DNA of 49,085 nucleotides, taken from NCBI GenBank assembly GCA_031284315.1, contig JAITAB010000047.1:1-49085 (forward strand), in the 5' to 3' direction. How positions within the stretch are numbered: position 1 is the stretch's first letter; the number at the start of each line of letters is the position of its first letter. The notes under the pieces were generated by a model. The model was given only the letters and a program-made list of their open reading frames with translations, was not told where the DNA came from and ran no database searches. Below are positions 17,935-26,301 of this stretch, piece by piece. Position numbers and translations under genes: made by a program. This DNA comes from Campylobacteraceae bacterium. GTDB taxonomy: Bacteria > Campylobacterota > Campylobacteria > Campylobacterales > Campylobacteraceae.

Positions 17935-19212
17935 TTATATTTTCTGCACTAATACTCTTACAAAGCGCTCTTTCCCTTTGATGTATGGTGAATATCTCTC
18001 ATATTGAGCAATTTTATATCCTTTTTCCAATAAGCCGTTTAGTATCGGACGGGCGGAAACGGCAAAAGAGTTTTTATAATCATTTGGGATATAGCCCTTA
18101 TCCACAAGCAATATTCCATTGTCGTCATACTTTTTATATTTATCGGGTATCTCTTTTAGCGGCATTATTTTCAACAGTTTATATTTTGGTCTATCATTTA
18201 TGGGGATATTGGTGTACCAATGTCCCGAAGCCTCTACAAGTTGTCTTTTGGGGTTCAAAAAGTAATCTATTCTGTTATATCCAGCCCATATCTTATTGTC
18301 TTTAAAATAGTGAATATAAGCCGTATGTACCACATTTACTATATTTGATATAATCAAAAACTTTTTACCGCTTTTAATGGTAACTTTCCAATAATCTATC
18401 GCTCTTGAAAACGGCGGATTTGTACATACTATATCAGCCTCTTCATTCAGTATTTTCAGCGATAAAGGGCTGTCAAAACTGCCCATATAACCTTTTGGAG
18501 ATTCTATCAACTCATGAAAGCCGTCTTTTGTGAAAACATACCCTTTTGCGCCGCCGCTAAACAAATCAAGCCCGCCGCCAAAGTGGATACATATCAACTT
18601 TTTTAATTTAAGTTCTTTGAAATTTCTTAAAAAATACAAGGCAAATGCCGATGTATTTTTCTCGCTATCGCCGACCGCATCATCGCAGTTGCAAAATACG
18701 ACTTTATCCTCCCAAATCGTTTTATCGTACATTGACAACTCTTTTTCAATGTCTTCATATCTCGTATAAAATTCATCATTATCCGCTTTTTGCGCTTTTT
18801 GCATTACATCTTTTCGTGTTAGTCCCCGTTCGTCCAATGACGGAGTTGTCTTTTTTATGATTTTTACTATCGGCTTTTTATCGTCTGCCTTGATAAAAAT
18901 CTCTTTGATAAACATGGCATGGGTTTTTATAAAATTAACATATCCTTCAAACAAATCGGCATTGTAAAAATATATCTCCCTGCTTTTTTCTTCCCGCAGA
19001 GCGCCAAATTGCATTTTTATGTCATTTTCCACCTTTGCCATATTTTTGGCTTCGCAGGCGAAAAGATAGCGGTAAATATTCTCTTTTGATTTACCTGTCA
19101 TGTTGTTATATTCTTTCAGTCTTCGCTCCAAATCGTTTGTTTTACCGATTTTGCACTTTGAAGGTTCAAGCGACGACTGAACGATATAAATGTACTGTTT
19201 GCCGTTTTCCAA
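17935..19212 (-). CDS. GIY-YIG domain fused to EcoRI-type adenine-N6 methyltransferase
   Basis: Fusion protein of 425 residues. Residues about 5-105 read as a GIY-YIG nuclease fold of the T5orf172/MUG113 kind: YIYIVQ at 7-12, CKIGKT at 20-25, the arginine in RRLKEY and the glutamate in VENDIK at 61-65. From about residue 140 the protein matches the EcoRI-methylase family: the hallmark NDEFYTRYEDIEKEL, VVFCNCDDAVGD, FGGG near 211-214 and the catalytic NPPF at 265-268. It therefore should methylate adenine, and the front domain could cut or nick DNA. Translation appears to start at TTG (19212) behind AAGGGA. No separate restriction gene adjoins, which makes a one-gene modification/cleavage system possible; the domain calls are from motifs and the function is inference. 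Confidence 0.82.
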   Translation of the reverse strand: MENGKQYIYIVQSSLEPSKCKIGKTNDLERRLKEYNNMTGKSKENIYRYLFACEAKNMAKVENDIKMQFGALREEKSREIYFYNADLFEGYVNFIKTHAMFIKEIFIKADDKKPIVKIIKKTTPSLDERGLTRKDVMQKAQKADNDEFYTRYEDIEKELSMYDKTIWEDKVVFCNCDDAVGDSEKNTSAFALYFLRNFKELKLKKLICIHFGGGLDLFSGGAKGYVFTKDGFHELIESPKGYMGSFDSPLSLKILNEEADIVCTNPPFSRAIDYWKVTIKSGKKFLIISNIVNVVHTAYIHYFKDNKIWAGYNRIDYFLNPKRQLVEASGHWYTNIPINDRPKYKLLKIMPLKEIPDKYKKYDDNGILLVDKGYIPNDYKNSFAVSARPILNGLLEKGYKIAQYERYSPYIKGKERFVRVLVQKI

Positions 19213-19303
19213 ATTTATGTTTCCCTTGATAGTTTCACGCCGTTTAGTGTATCATAATTTATATTATTTTTTATAAAAATCCGATAAATTACAATTCCCC
19301 AAA

Positions 19304-20563
19304 TTACACTGCGGCGGCTTTTTTGCCGTATATGAAATAGTACAAAAATATACACCCAAAAGTAACCGCCGCCGCGGTTGCAAAAAGTCCGTCAAATCCT
19401 ATGCGCGGCGTTAAAAGTCCATACAGATATGGTCCCATGCCTATGCCCAAATCCATGAAAATAAAATATGTTGATACAGCCTGTGAAACAAAGCCGCTTT
19501 TGGCTAATTTCACGCATACGGCTTGTATAGCGGTCTGGAAATTGGCTATCCCGAGCCCCAAAAATAGGGCGGACAATATCATCAAAGAGGGCGTTTTTGA
19601 TAAACATAAAAGCATAAATCCAACCGCGCCTAAAACCAAAGAGGGATATATGATAATATTTGCGCCTTTTTGGTCAAAAGTTTTTCCCGTAAACGGGCGC
19701 GATACAAAAGCCGCCGCCGCATAAATCAAGAAAAACGCGCCCGCCGTTTTCGTTAAGCCGACCTCTTCGGCGTATATTGGCAAAAACGCCTGCAAACTGC
19801 CGTACCCTGCCGCTACGAACAAAATCACAACAGTTATGGGAACGACCGCGTAACAGATATAATGGCTCAAATGAAAAGAGCTTTTTGTATTTTGCGGCGC
19901 ATGGACGCATGGATATGAGATAAAAACGGCAAAGATGAAACTTACCGCGCCGACGATAAGACAAAAAACAAATATCGCATGAAAGCTCGCATGCGCCATC
20001 ATGTATATCGCCAAAAAAGGACCTATCGCCATAGCCATTACCGCGCTTAAACTGAAATAGTTGATGCCGCGCCCATGAAGCTCTTTTGGTATGATATAGA
20101 CTATAAGCACGCTCGTAACAGTACCGATACAGCCGATGCCGATGCCGTTTATAAACCGCACCGCCATGAAAAAATAGAGATTGTCCGCCGCAAGATACGA
20201 AGCGAGGCTTAAAATATATATGACAAGTCCCGTAAAAATCAGCTTTTTAAATCCAAATATGAGTATTATCCTGCCGGATATAAGCCGTCCGCACAAACAG
20301 CCGATGAGTATAAGCCCTGCGGCAAATCCGCCAAGACTGCTGCTAACTTGAAATTTATTTACGGCGTACGGCACGCTTATGACAAAGAGCATGTAGTATG
20401 CCGCTGAGACGAAAAAATTTATCAAAGCCGTGTATATGAAGTTTTTTGTAAATATCACTTGATTGTTCCGATGTTTTAAAAGCTTATGAAATAAAAAACG
20501 AAATTCTACTCCAAATAGCTTAATCTTAAAGGTATTATCTTTTTTGTCAGCATTTTTTGCCAT
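19304..20563 (-). CDS. MFS transporter, substrate unknown
   Basis: Major facilitator permease of 419 residues with twelve hydrophobic segments in two halves. Motif-A-like GRLISGRIILIFGFKK lies between helices 2 and 3 and a second copy RPFTGKTFDQKGAN between helices 8 and 9. An N-terminal cytoplasmic tail of about 40 residues, rich in lysine and phenylalanine, precedes the first helix and is longer than usual. The fold resembles drug or sugar efflux permeases, but nothing in the sequence or neighbours fixes the substrate. It stands alone between the methyltransferase fusion and dps, on the same strand as both. Confidence 0.85.
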   Translation of the reverse strand: MAKNADKKDNTFKIKLFGVEFRFLFHKLLKHRNNQVIFTKNFIYTALINFFVSAAYYMLFVISVPYAVNKFQVSSSLGGFAAGLILIGCLCGRLISGRIILIFGFKKLIFTGLVIYILSLASYLAADNLYFFMAVRFINGIGIGCIGTVTSVLIVYIIPKELHGRGINYFSLSAVMAMAIGPFLAIYMMAHASFHAIFVFCLIVGAVSFIFAVFISYPCVHAPQNTKSSFHLSHYICYAVVPITVVILFVAAGYGSLQAFLPIYAEEVGLTKTAGAFFLIYAAAAFVSRPFTGKTFDQKGANIIIYPSLVLGAVGFMLLCLSKTPSLMILSALFLGLGIANFQTAIQAVCVKLAKSGFVSQAVSTYFIFMDLGIGMGPYLYGLLTPRIGFDGLFATAAAVTFGCIFLYYFIYGKKAAAV

Positions 20564-20641
20564 TGTAAAAGACGCCGCGCGCGCAGTTTAGTTATGTTTG
20601 AGAAACGGCGTTTTTAAAATATATTTATGACGATTTGACGC

Positions 20642-20684
20642 AAAACCGCGCCGCGATGAATATAATTTTTATCGCGGCGGTTTT
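20642..20684 (-). terminator. Terminator hairpin downstream of dps
   Basis: A GC-rich stem (AAAACCGC.CCGCGAT with ATCGCGG.CGGTTTT, one bulged base) with an AT-rich 13-base loop lies just after the dps stop. On the minus strand it ends in TTTT, as expected for a rho-independent terminator of dps. Confidence 0.75.
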
Positions 20685-20691
20685 TGCCGTT

Positions 20692-21135
20692 TTAATCCAA
20701 AGTCTGTTTTAGCTTCCAAAGCTCTTTTTCAAACTCTTTTGTCTTGTCGTCCGCATACGCAACAGTGGCTTTATCTCCCTCTTTTTCGGCTAAATTTGAG
20801 AGATTTTTAAACTCTTCAAGCAGATGCGTAAAATCTTTATATATATTATCAAGAACATATTTGGTATCAAAACTGTCGTTTTTTTCCGTTTTGATTTTCG
20901 TGTTTTTGGCTATCTCGTCTATCGTCAAAACAGGCTTTGAGCCAAGCTGCAAAATTCTCTCCGCCGTATCGTCATAAATTTCGGCGGCTTTGTCGTACAG
21001 TCCTTCCGTGTATGCGTGAATTGACGCAAACTGCAGCCCTTTTATGTTCCAGTGGTAATTGTGTATTTTCACAAACAAAGCAAGAGCATCCGCTTGAATA
21101 CTCCTTAACTGCCCAACAACTTCTTTCTTTCCCAT
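20692..21135 (-). CDS. dps: Dps-family ferritin-like protein
   Basis: Protein of 147 residues of the Dps/NapA family: a dodecameric iron-storage shell that uses hydrogen peroxide to oxidise Fe(II), protecting DNA and the cell. The inter-subunit ferroxidase ligands are visible: the histidine in NYHWNIKG near residue 28 and the acidic/His group in HAYTEGLYDKAAEIYDDTAERI. Four-helix layout and length are normal. It starts at an ATG behind AAAAGGAG. It has its own terminator and the repeat-rich spacer upstream, so it is a single-gene unit. Confidence 0.93.
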   Translation of the reverse strand: MGKKEVVGQLRSIQADALALFVKIHNYHWNIKGLQFASIHAYTEGLYDKAAEIYDDTAERILQLGSKPVLTIDEIAKNTKIKTEKNDSFDTKYVLDNIYKDFTHLLEEFKNLSNLAEKEGDKATVAYADDKTKEFEKELWKLKQTLD

Positions 21136-22202
21136 GCCGACTCCTTTTAAAAATATTTATAAAATGTTATCTATTTTAAGCTTAATTTATCCGAAAATGT
21201 TGCATGTAAGTAAAAACAAAATATTTTTCACAGCCGCCTATATTTTTAAATTTGGCATTTTGAAAAATTTGACAGAAATTTTCTTATAGTAAGCGATGCA
21301 AATCAAGTTCTATTTTCTTGGTCGTTCCCATAAAAACAAACAAAGTGTTTTCTAAGCTAATAATTTGCGGCAAAGTTATAATTTTAATATAAGCATGAAA
21401 ACAAACAAAGTGTTTTCTATGCGCCAAAATATTCCTTTAAAACAAGAAAATGTCTCTTCGTCATTCCCGCGCTCCTTATGTCATTCCATTGCCCCTTCGT
21501 CATTCCCGCGACCGAACGACAAGTTTCCGCAGGAAACGCATATCGTGAGGGAAGGCGAGAATCCATTCATGACGCATGTATATAATTTGGATTCCCGTAT
21601 TCACGGGAATGACGGAACAGCTTTCTATTATTGCTAAAAATAAAATAACGAGATACCCGTATTCCTCGCAAATATCGCTTTCTGCGAAAACTTTTTACTC
21701 GTGCGGGTATGACGGACGGTTTTCCGCCATTCCCACACTCCTTTCGTCATTCCCGCACTCATACGGATAAATCCCTTTTGTCATGCAAAACACATGCGCC
21801 CTCCTTTCGTCATTCCCGCGTTCCTTTCGTCATTCCCGCGTAGGCGGGAATCCAAAAAAAGTAAGAAATAAACAACATCTAAACTAAACGCTTTTGTTGT
21901 TCTTTTTATTTTTTTACGCTTGTGCGTTTTCACTCATTAATTTAGATTGCCGCGCTCTTGCAATGATGGAATTGTTACATTGTTAACAGACTTGAACCCC
22001 CATTTTTACGGGAATAACAAAAAAGGAAAGATTGCTTTTTGTTTCGTTATTTTTCTGGATTGCTTTGCGGCGTTTCCAATGACGGAGCGAGTAAAGAATT
22101 ATTTCATTCTTCGCATAGATTTTATTGCTAAGTCAAAAATCAAAAAACATTCTCTCTCAAAATTTAACCAAATTATTGCAGAAAATAAAAACCGTATCGC
22201 AT
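21136..22202. repeat. Repeat-rich spacer with two dispersed palindrome families
   Basis: About 1.07 kb without a credible gene. It has a 22-base exact direct repeat (21333-21354 and 21398-21419). From about 21460 to 21860 there are many copies or halves of the GTCATTCCCGCG/CGCGGGAATCC palindrome, at about 21459, 21502, 21588-21615, 21650-21715, 21747, 21807 and 21829-21853. Near 21950-21980 and 22058-22090 are vestiges of a second kind, GATTGC...GCAATGA/CCAATGACGG. Short open frames here are made of the repeats and are not annotated. Confidence 0.8.
21333..21419. repeat. 22-base direct repeat, two copies 65 bases apart
   Basis: The 22-base word beginning AAAACAAACAAAG and ending TGTTTTCTA occurs exactly at 21333-21354 and 21398-21419. 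Each copy is itself loosely palindromic (AAAACA with TGTTTT). It lies about 200-280 bases upstream of dps on the dps promoter side, so it could be a regulatory site or a scar of a small insertion. Confidence 0.7.
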
Positions 22203-23039
22203 TTAAAATTTAAGCGTTAATTGCCGTCTTTGCGGTAATGCGTCCAAATAGTTGGATATAAAAATCTCCCTTCCGTTGGAATCTGCCGTTTTTGATACAT
22301 TTCGCATGCCGTATCTAAGGCTATATGGAATTATATTGGCAAAAGAGAAAATATTTCTTATATATTCGCAATCATCGTATGTTATAAGCCATTTGTGTTT
22401 ACAGTTTTTCATAATATTTGCAAATCTTTCATGATTAAATATTTTATGCAAATTTCCATTTTTACCGTAAAGAGCAGATTTTTTAGCAGAATAATATGGA
22501 GGATCAAGAAATATAAAAACATTACTCCCTTCCCTCATGACAAGCTCTTCATAATCCAAATTTGTAATGGACGCATCTTGAATTATTTTTGAAAAATTGT
22601 AAAGTTTTTGAATGCTATTTTCAGTAAATCTGCCAAAAAATGCAGCTTCGCTGTATCCGCCGCTTAATGTTGTGCCCGAAAATGTAATTCTATTGTATAT
22701 AAAAAATGCGGCGGCTTGCTCAATCTCATTAAAACGCGCCATGTTTGCATTTAAAAATTTATACAGCTCTTTTCCCTGCTTAAAATGCCCTCTCCATTCA
22801 TAAATTTTATCCGCCAAAGAGTTTATATCTTTTTGTGATATTTCCCAAAATTTATAGAGTTCGCAATAAATGTCATTTATCCAAAATACCTTATCCGAAA
22901 AACGCTGTTTTGTGTTGATAAAAACAGAACCGCCGCCTAAAAAAGGCTCTCTGTATTCATCAAAAAAGGGAAGCAAAGACGCTATCAAATCAACGGCTCT
23001 GCTTTTGCCGCCGGGGTATCTTAACGGGCTTTTAATCAT
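22203..23039 (-). CDS. D12-class (Dam-type) adenine-N6 DNA methyltransferase
   Basis: DNA methyltransferase of 278 residues. It opens with the family signature SPLRYPGGKSR at 4-14, has the AdoMet-binding FLGGGSVF at 33-40 and the catalytic DPPY at 179-182, and ends with the ISNY type of tail. This order (motif I before motif IV) is the alpha/D12 class that includes Dam, DpnM and M.EcoRV. Its start overlaps the end of the upstream gene by four bases (ATGA), and that gene looks like the matching endonuclease, so this is the modification subunit of a type II system. The recognition sequence cannot be inferred. Confidence 0.92.
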   Translation of the reverse strand: MIKSPLRYPGGKSRAVDLIASLLPFFDEYREPFLGGGSVFINTKQRFSDKVFWINDIYCELYKFWEISQKDINSLADKIYEWRGHFKQGKELYKFLNANMARFNEIEQAAAFFIYNRITFSGTTLSGGYSEAAFFGRFTENSIQKLYNFSKIIQDASITNLDYEELVMREGSNVFIFLDPPYYSAKKSALYGKNGNLHKIFNHERFANIMKNCKHKWLITYDDCEYIRNIFSFANIIPYSLRYGMRNVSKTADSNGREIFISNYLDALPQRRQLTLKF

Positions 23040-23869
23040 TTTGAAAATCCGATTTTAATTATAAAATTATTTTGTTTTGCTTCTTCAAAAATTGTTTTTA
23101 TAATTTGTGTCTGCAAAACAGAAAAATTATTAATTTTAAAAAAAATATCTATATCGTTTTTAGCTTCTGTTGATGCTGTTTCCCCTTTGAGTTTTGTTGA
23201 TGTCAAATGCAGTACAGGCTTACTTACAGCTTCTTTCCCATTAATACTAACTTCTGTAAGGTTACTGTATAAAATCATTTTTAATAAGCCGTCTTTTATG
23301 TCGCCTATACTTAGTAGATTTTTACTATGCTTTTTTTCTATCAAATATATTATATTGTTTTCCAAAAGAATCTCATCAACTGTCAAAAAGTATTCGCCGC
23401 CAAGATAATTTTTTATTGTAATTTTTGCTTTTGTTAGCGTAGAAAGACTCTCTTTTGGTTGAATAGTCATAAATTCTCTATTTTGCGCATTTTTTGCTTT
23501 GTCTCTTGAAAATTTGATAAATTCAGTACTTTCCTTTTCTATTTTTCTAACAAAATTTTCTAAACCTTTAGTATTATGTAGTTTTACGCCAATCGTTTGC
23601 TCTATCGTATTGTACGCATTTGCAGCTATTTTGGCTATTTGCTGAAAATTAGTTTTTAATTCATTTAAATTATATACTCGCTCAAACGGATATGATCTTG
23701 TGCGTTTGGGAGAAATCCATTTTGAAACGGCAAATGTATGGCGGGCGTCTTTCAGTAATGATGCGGATTGAATATTATTGACATTAAAATCATTAATATC
23801 TATCTCGTCCAAACCGCAAAGCAACAATGCTTTATATTTGACGCCTTTTATTTTTCCTTCTATATTCAT
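23036..23869 (-). CDS. Probable type II restriction endonuclease
   Basis: Protein of 277 residues with no family I can name with certainty. Residues 163-181 hold TVDE-x11-EKK, that is Asp165 ... Glu178-x-Lys180, a PD-(D/E)xK-type catalytic core on a predicted beta-hairpin. The N-terminal half is helical and basic, with SPKRTRSYPFERVY near 53-66. It lies immediately upstream of, and overlaps by four bases, the D12 methyltransferase on the same strand, the usual layout of a compact type II restriction-modification operon. The role is inferred from context plus motif. Base composition is more AT-rich than the neighbouring uvrC, consistent with horizontal gain. Confidence 0.65.
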   Translation of the reverse strand: MNIEGKIKGVKYKALLLCGLDEIDINDFNVNNIQSASLLKDARHTFAVSKWISPKRTRSYPFERVYNLNELKTNFQQIAKIAANAYNTIEQTIGVKLHNTKGLENFVRKIEKESTEFIKFSRDKAKNAQNREFMTIQPKESLSTLTKAKITIKNYLGGEYFLTVDEILLENNIIYLIEKKHSKNLLSIGDIKDGLLKMILYSNLTEVSINGKEAVSKPVLHLTSTKLKGETASTEAKNDIDIFFKINNFSVLQTQIIKTIFEEAKQNNFIIKIGFSK

Positions 23870-23906
23870 GCGTAACCTTTGCGAAAATTATAACATTAAT
23901 TGCAAA

Positions 23907-25721
23907 CTACTCCGTTTTTATCGCGGAAAGGATTTTCTTTGCCATGCGTTTCGGAAACAATTCGTTTAGCGTTTTTTCATCTGCATTTCTTACCGCTTCA
24001 TAAGCGCCGAAATAATCAATCAGTTTTTTTATAACGGCGTCGTTAAGCCCCGCCGCTTTTAAAGCGGAATTATTGCCTGCTCTTTTCTGTCTTGTTTTTC
24101 TGTGAAACGAAATGGCAAAGCGGTGCGCTTCGTCTCTAAGTCTTTGCAAAAATTGCAGCCTTTCGTCATGCGGACTTAAAACAAGCTTCCCTTTTTTCGT
24201 ATATAAAATATCATTGGCATTCCCTTTTGCTCTGTGCGCCTTGGCGTCTATCTTCTCTTTTGCTATCGCCGCCGCGTCCACATTTGCGCCCATGCTTTGC
24301 AAAATATCTTCAGCCAAACTTCGCAAAGCTTCTCCGCCGTCTATAAGCCACAAATCAGGCGGCGGCTCTTTATCAAATCTTTTCGCGCGTTCGCTCAAAA
24401 GCTCTCTCATCTGCGAATATTCGTCTTTATTGTGCAAATGATAATGACGGTAGTTTGATTTTACAAATTTGCCGTTTTTGCTTGTTATCATCGCTCCTAC
24501 GCTCGCTTCGCCCATGAGATGCGAATTGTCAAAAACTTCAATCGTAAAGGGCGCATTGTCAAGCTCAAGCAGGTTTTGCAGCGATTCAAAAAGCGTGATT
24601 TTGGTTTCGTTTTTGTCAAGCAAAAGCAACTCTTTGGCATTTTTCACCGCTAAATTGCAAAGCGATTTTTTGTCGCCTATTTTCGGGCTTTGAATGCTAA
24701 AATTATGCCCGCACCGCTCTTTTAACGCATGTGCGATTATCTCGCTGTTTTCAAGTTCGTCGGCGATTAAAATATTTTTCGCAAGAAAAGGAATGTCGGG
24801 CGTGTAGTATTCAAACAAAAGCCGCTCGTAAAGCTCTTCTTTGTCAAAGCCTTCCATGGAGCGCAAAATCGTATGCGTTGACGAAGTAACTCTGCCCTCT
24901 CTTATGAAAAGTCTCAAAGCGCAGGCGCTCTTGTCTTCAATATAAACGGCGAAAATATCAAAATCTTCAAGTTTCGCCAAATCAATTTGGCTTATATGCA
25001 TGCTGTTTTTTATGGCTGTTTGCATGTCGCGCAGCCTTGACGCTTCCTCGTAATTTAGCGTTTCTGAGGCTTGAAGCATTTTGTCATGAAGGCGTTTTAT
25101 CATCTGTTTTTTATCATTTATAAGCTCTATCGCGCTTTGTATGATATTGGCGTATTCGTCTTTGGAAATCCTCGCTTCGCATGGCGCCGAACATCTGCCG
25201 ATTTGATAAAACAAACACGCCTTTTTATCTCTTAAGCAGCCTCTTTTTTGCACAAGCGGAAAGAGCAGATACAAAGCCTCCAAAATAGCCTTGTGCGAAG
25301 AGCTAAACGGCCCAAAATACTTCACATGAGAGCCTTTTACAAGCTTTCTCGTCGTCTCAAATCGTGCAAATTCCTGCGCTAAGTCTATGTAAATATACGG
25401 ATATGTTTTATCGTCTCTTAGCAGGATATTATATTTTGGCTTCAACTGTTTTATGAGTGAATTTTCCAAAATAAGCGCGTCATGTTCGCTCTCCACCAAA
25501 AGATACTCAAGCTTTGCCGTTTCGCTTATCATTTTGTATATTCTGGGGCTTAAATTGGGAGACGGACACAATCCTTCGCCAAAGCGAAAATAACTCTTTA
25601 CGCGCTTTTTTAGCGATTTGGCTTTGCCTATATATAAAAGCTTATTGTTAGCGTCAAAATATTGATAAATTCCCGCATGGTCAGGAAGCGTTTTTATCCT
25701 CTCATGCAATAGGCTATCCAT
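23907..25721 (-). CDS. uvrC: Excinuclease ABC subunit C
   Basis: UvrC of 604 residues, which makes both incisions around bulky DNA damage with UvrA/UvrB. The N-terminal GIY-YIG domain is clear (AGIYQYF, LLYIGKAKSLKKR). Then come the cysteine-rich CLRDKKACLFYQIGRCSAPCEA segment, the UvrB-interacting UVR motif (residues about 200-235, LHDKMLQASETLNYEEASRLRD), the RNase H-like endonuclease core (VEVFDNSHLMGEASVGAM variant, LWLIDGGEA) and a C-terminal helix-hairpin-helix region. Its start lies inside the end of the upstream DUF721-like gene (eight-base overlap), indicating coupling. Confidence 0.95.
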   Translation of the reverse strand: MDSLLHERIKTLPDHAGIYQYFDANNKLLYIGKAKSLKKRVKSYFRFGEGLCPSPNLSPRIYKMISETAKLEYLLVESEHDALILENSLIKQLKPKYNILLRDDKTYPYIYIDLAQEFARFETTRKLVKGSHVKYFGPFSSSHKAILEALYLLFPLVQKRGCLRDKKACLFYQIGRCSAPCEARISKDEYANIIQSAIELINDKKQMIKRLHDKMLQASETLNYEEASRLRDMQTAIKNSMHISQIDLAKLEDFDIFAVYIEDKSACALRLFIREGRVTSSTHTILRSMEGFDKEELYERLLFEYYTPDIPFLAKNILIADELENSEIIAHALKERCGHNFSIQSPKIGDKKSLCNLAVKNAKELLLLDKNETKITLFESLQNLLELDNAPFTIEVFDNSHLMGEASVGAMITSKNGKFVKSNYRHYHLHNKDEYSQMRELLSERAKRFDKEPPPDLWLIDGGEALRSLAEDILQSMGANVDAAAIAKEKIDAKAHRAKGNANDILYTKKGKLVLSPHDERLQFLQRLRDEAHRFAISFHRKTRQKRAGNNSALKAAGLNDAVIKKLIDYFGAYEAVRNADEKTLNELFPKRMAKKILSAIKTE

Positions 25722-26157
25722 TTTTTTTAATTATCTCTCTTATCTCTTCAAACAGCAGATTTAGTTTTTTGTTACAAGCTTTATTGACAAAATCCCCGTT
25801 TGAACGCTCTTCGTAAATATATTCGCTTTTTATTTCAACGGCGGCATCCTGCTCCATCTTGTTGGTAACGAAAAATTTCAACTCTTCTGCATCTATACAT
25901 TTGCAGCTTTCGTCGAGTTTGACAAGCTTTTTTAATAGACCTTTTATTAATGTCGTCTTATAATTAAACTCCGTTTTGAAGGCGGGATGTTTAAGTACGA
26001 AAAACAGCGTGTTGTTTTTGTTATACATAAACTTTACCATGCTTTGGTATCTTGGCGGCAAAAGAGTTAAAAGCTTCCTGTGAGAGGCTGTCTGCTCCAT
26101 TTTTTTGAACAAAGGTTGCTGTTTTATATGAGAAATTGTAAAGCTTATATGTTTCAT
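25714..26157 (-). CDS. DUF721/DciA-like conserved protein
   Basis: Basic protein of 147 residues without signal or membrane segment. The pattern LLPPRYQSMVKFMYNKNNTLFFVLKHPAFKTEFNYK is much like small Campylobacterota proteins encoded between uvrC and guaA (position of Cj1247c) and recalls the DUF721/DciA fold linked to helicase loading; this link is from memory and moderate. It overlaps the uvrC start by eight bases. Its own start codon lies inside the first codons of the divergent lipoprotein gene, so the two promoters must overlap the opposite coding region. Confidence 0.6.
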   Translation of the reverse strand: MKHISFTISHIKQQPLFKKMEQTASHRKLLTLLPPRYQSMVKFMYNKNNTLFFVLKHPAFKTEFNYKTTLIKGLLKKLVKLDESCKCIDAEELKFFVTNKMEQDAAVEIKSEYIYEERSNGDFVNKACNKKLNLLFEEIREIIKKNG

Positions 26158-26301
26158 CTGCTAATTATAGCATTTATATTTTTATTCGTTTCGGGCTGCG
26201 GGTATAAAGGCGACCCGAAATATACCGCCGCCGTTTTTGAAAACAACGCAAAACAGGATTTGTCAGACGACTTAATATCACCACAAAGAGAGATTTCATG
26301 A
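26149..26301 (+). CDS. Small LptM-like lipoprotein
   Basis: Predicted lipoprotein of 50 residues from the ATG at 26149: a hydrophobic signal ([14 protein letters not shown]) ending in the lipobox VSGC, then CGYKGDPKY and a short acidic tail. Small outer-membrane lipoproteins with a CG-KG-P start (LptM/YifL type) help LptD assembly in E. coli; the resemblance is limited to this short motif, although lptD is encoded in the same block. Upstream in-frame starts at 26080 and 26128 would lengthen the N-terminus before the signal and are less likely. The stop overlaps the guaA start by four bases, so the two are coupled. Confidence 0.72.
   Translation: MFHLLIIAFIFLFVSGCGYKGDPKYTAAVFENNAKQDLSDDLISPQREIS

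Noticed and set aside
20577-20613. Plus-strand hairpin GACGCCG...CGGCGTTTTT as a terminator
   Set aside because: There is no plus-strand gene upstream to terminate and the loop is long; it lies in the promoter region of the MFS gene.
21460-21860. CRISPR array in the repeat-rich spacer
   Set aside because: Copies occur in both orientations at irregular spacing and recur at 1-613; this is a dispersed palindrome family.
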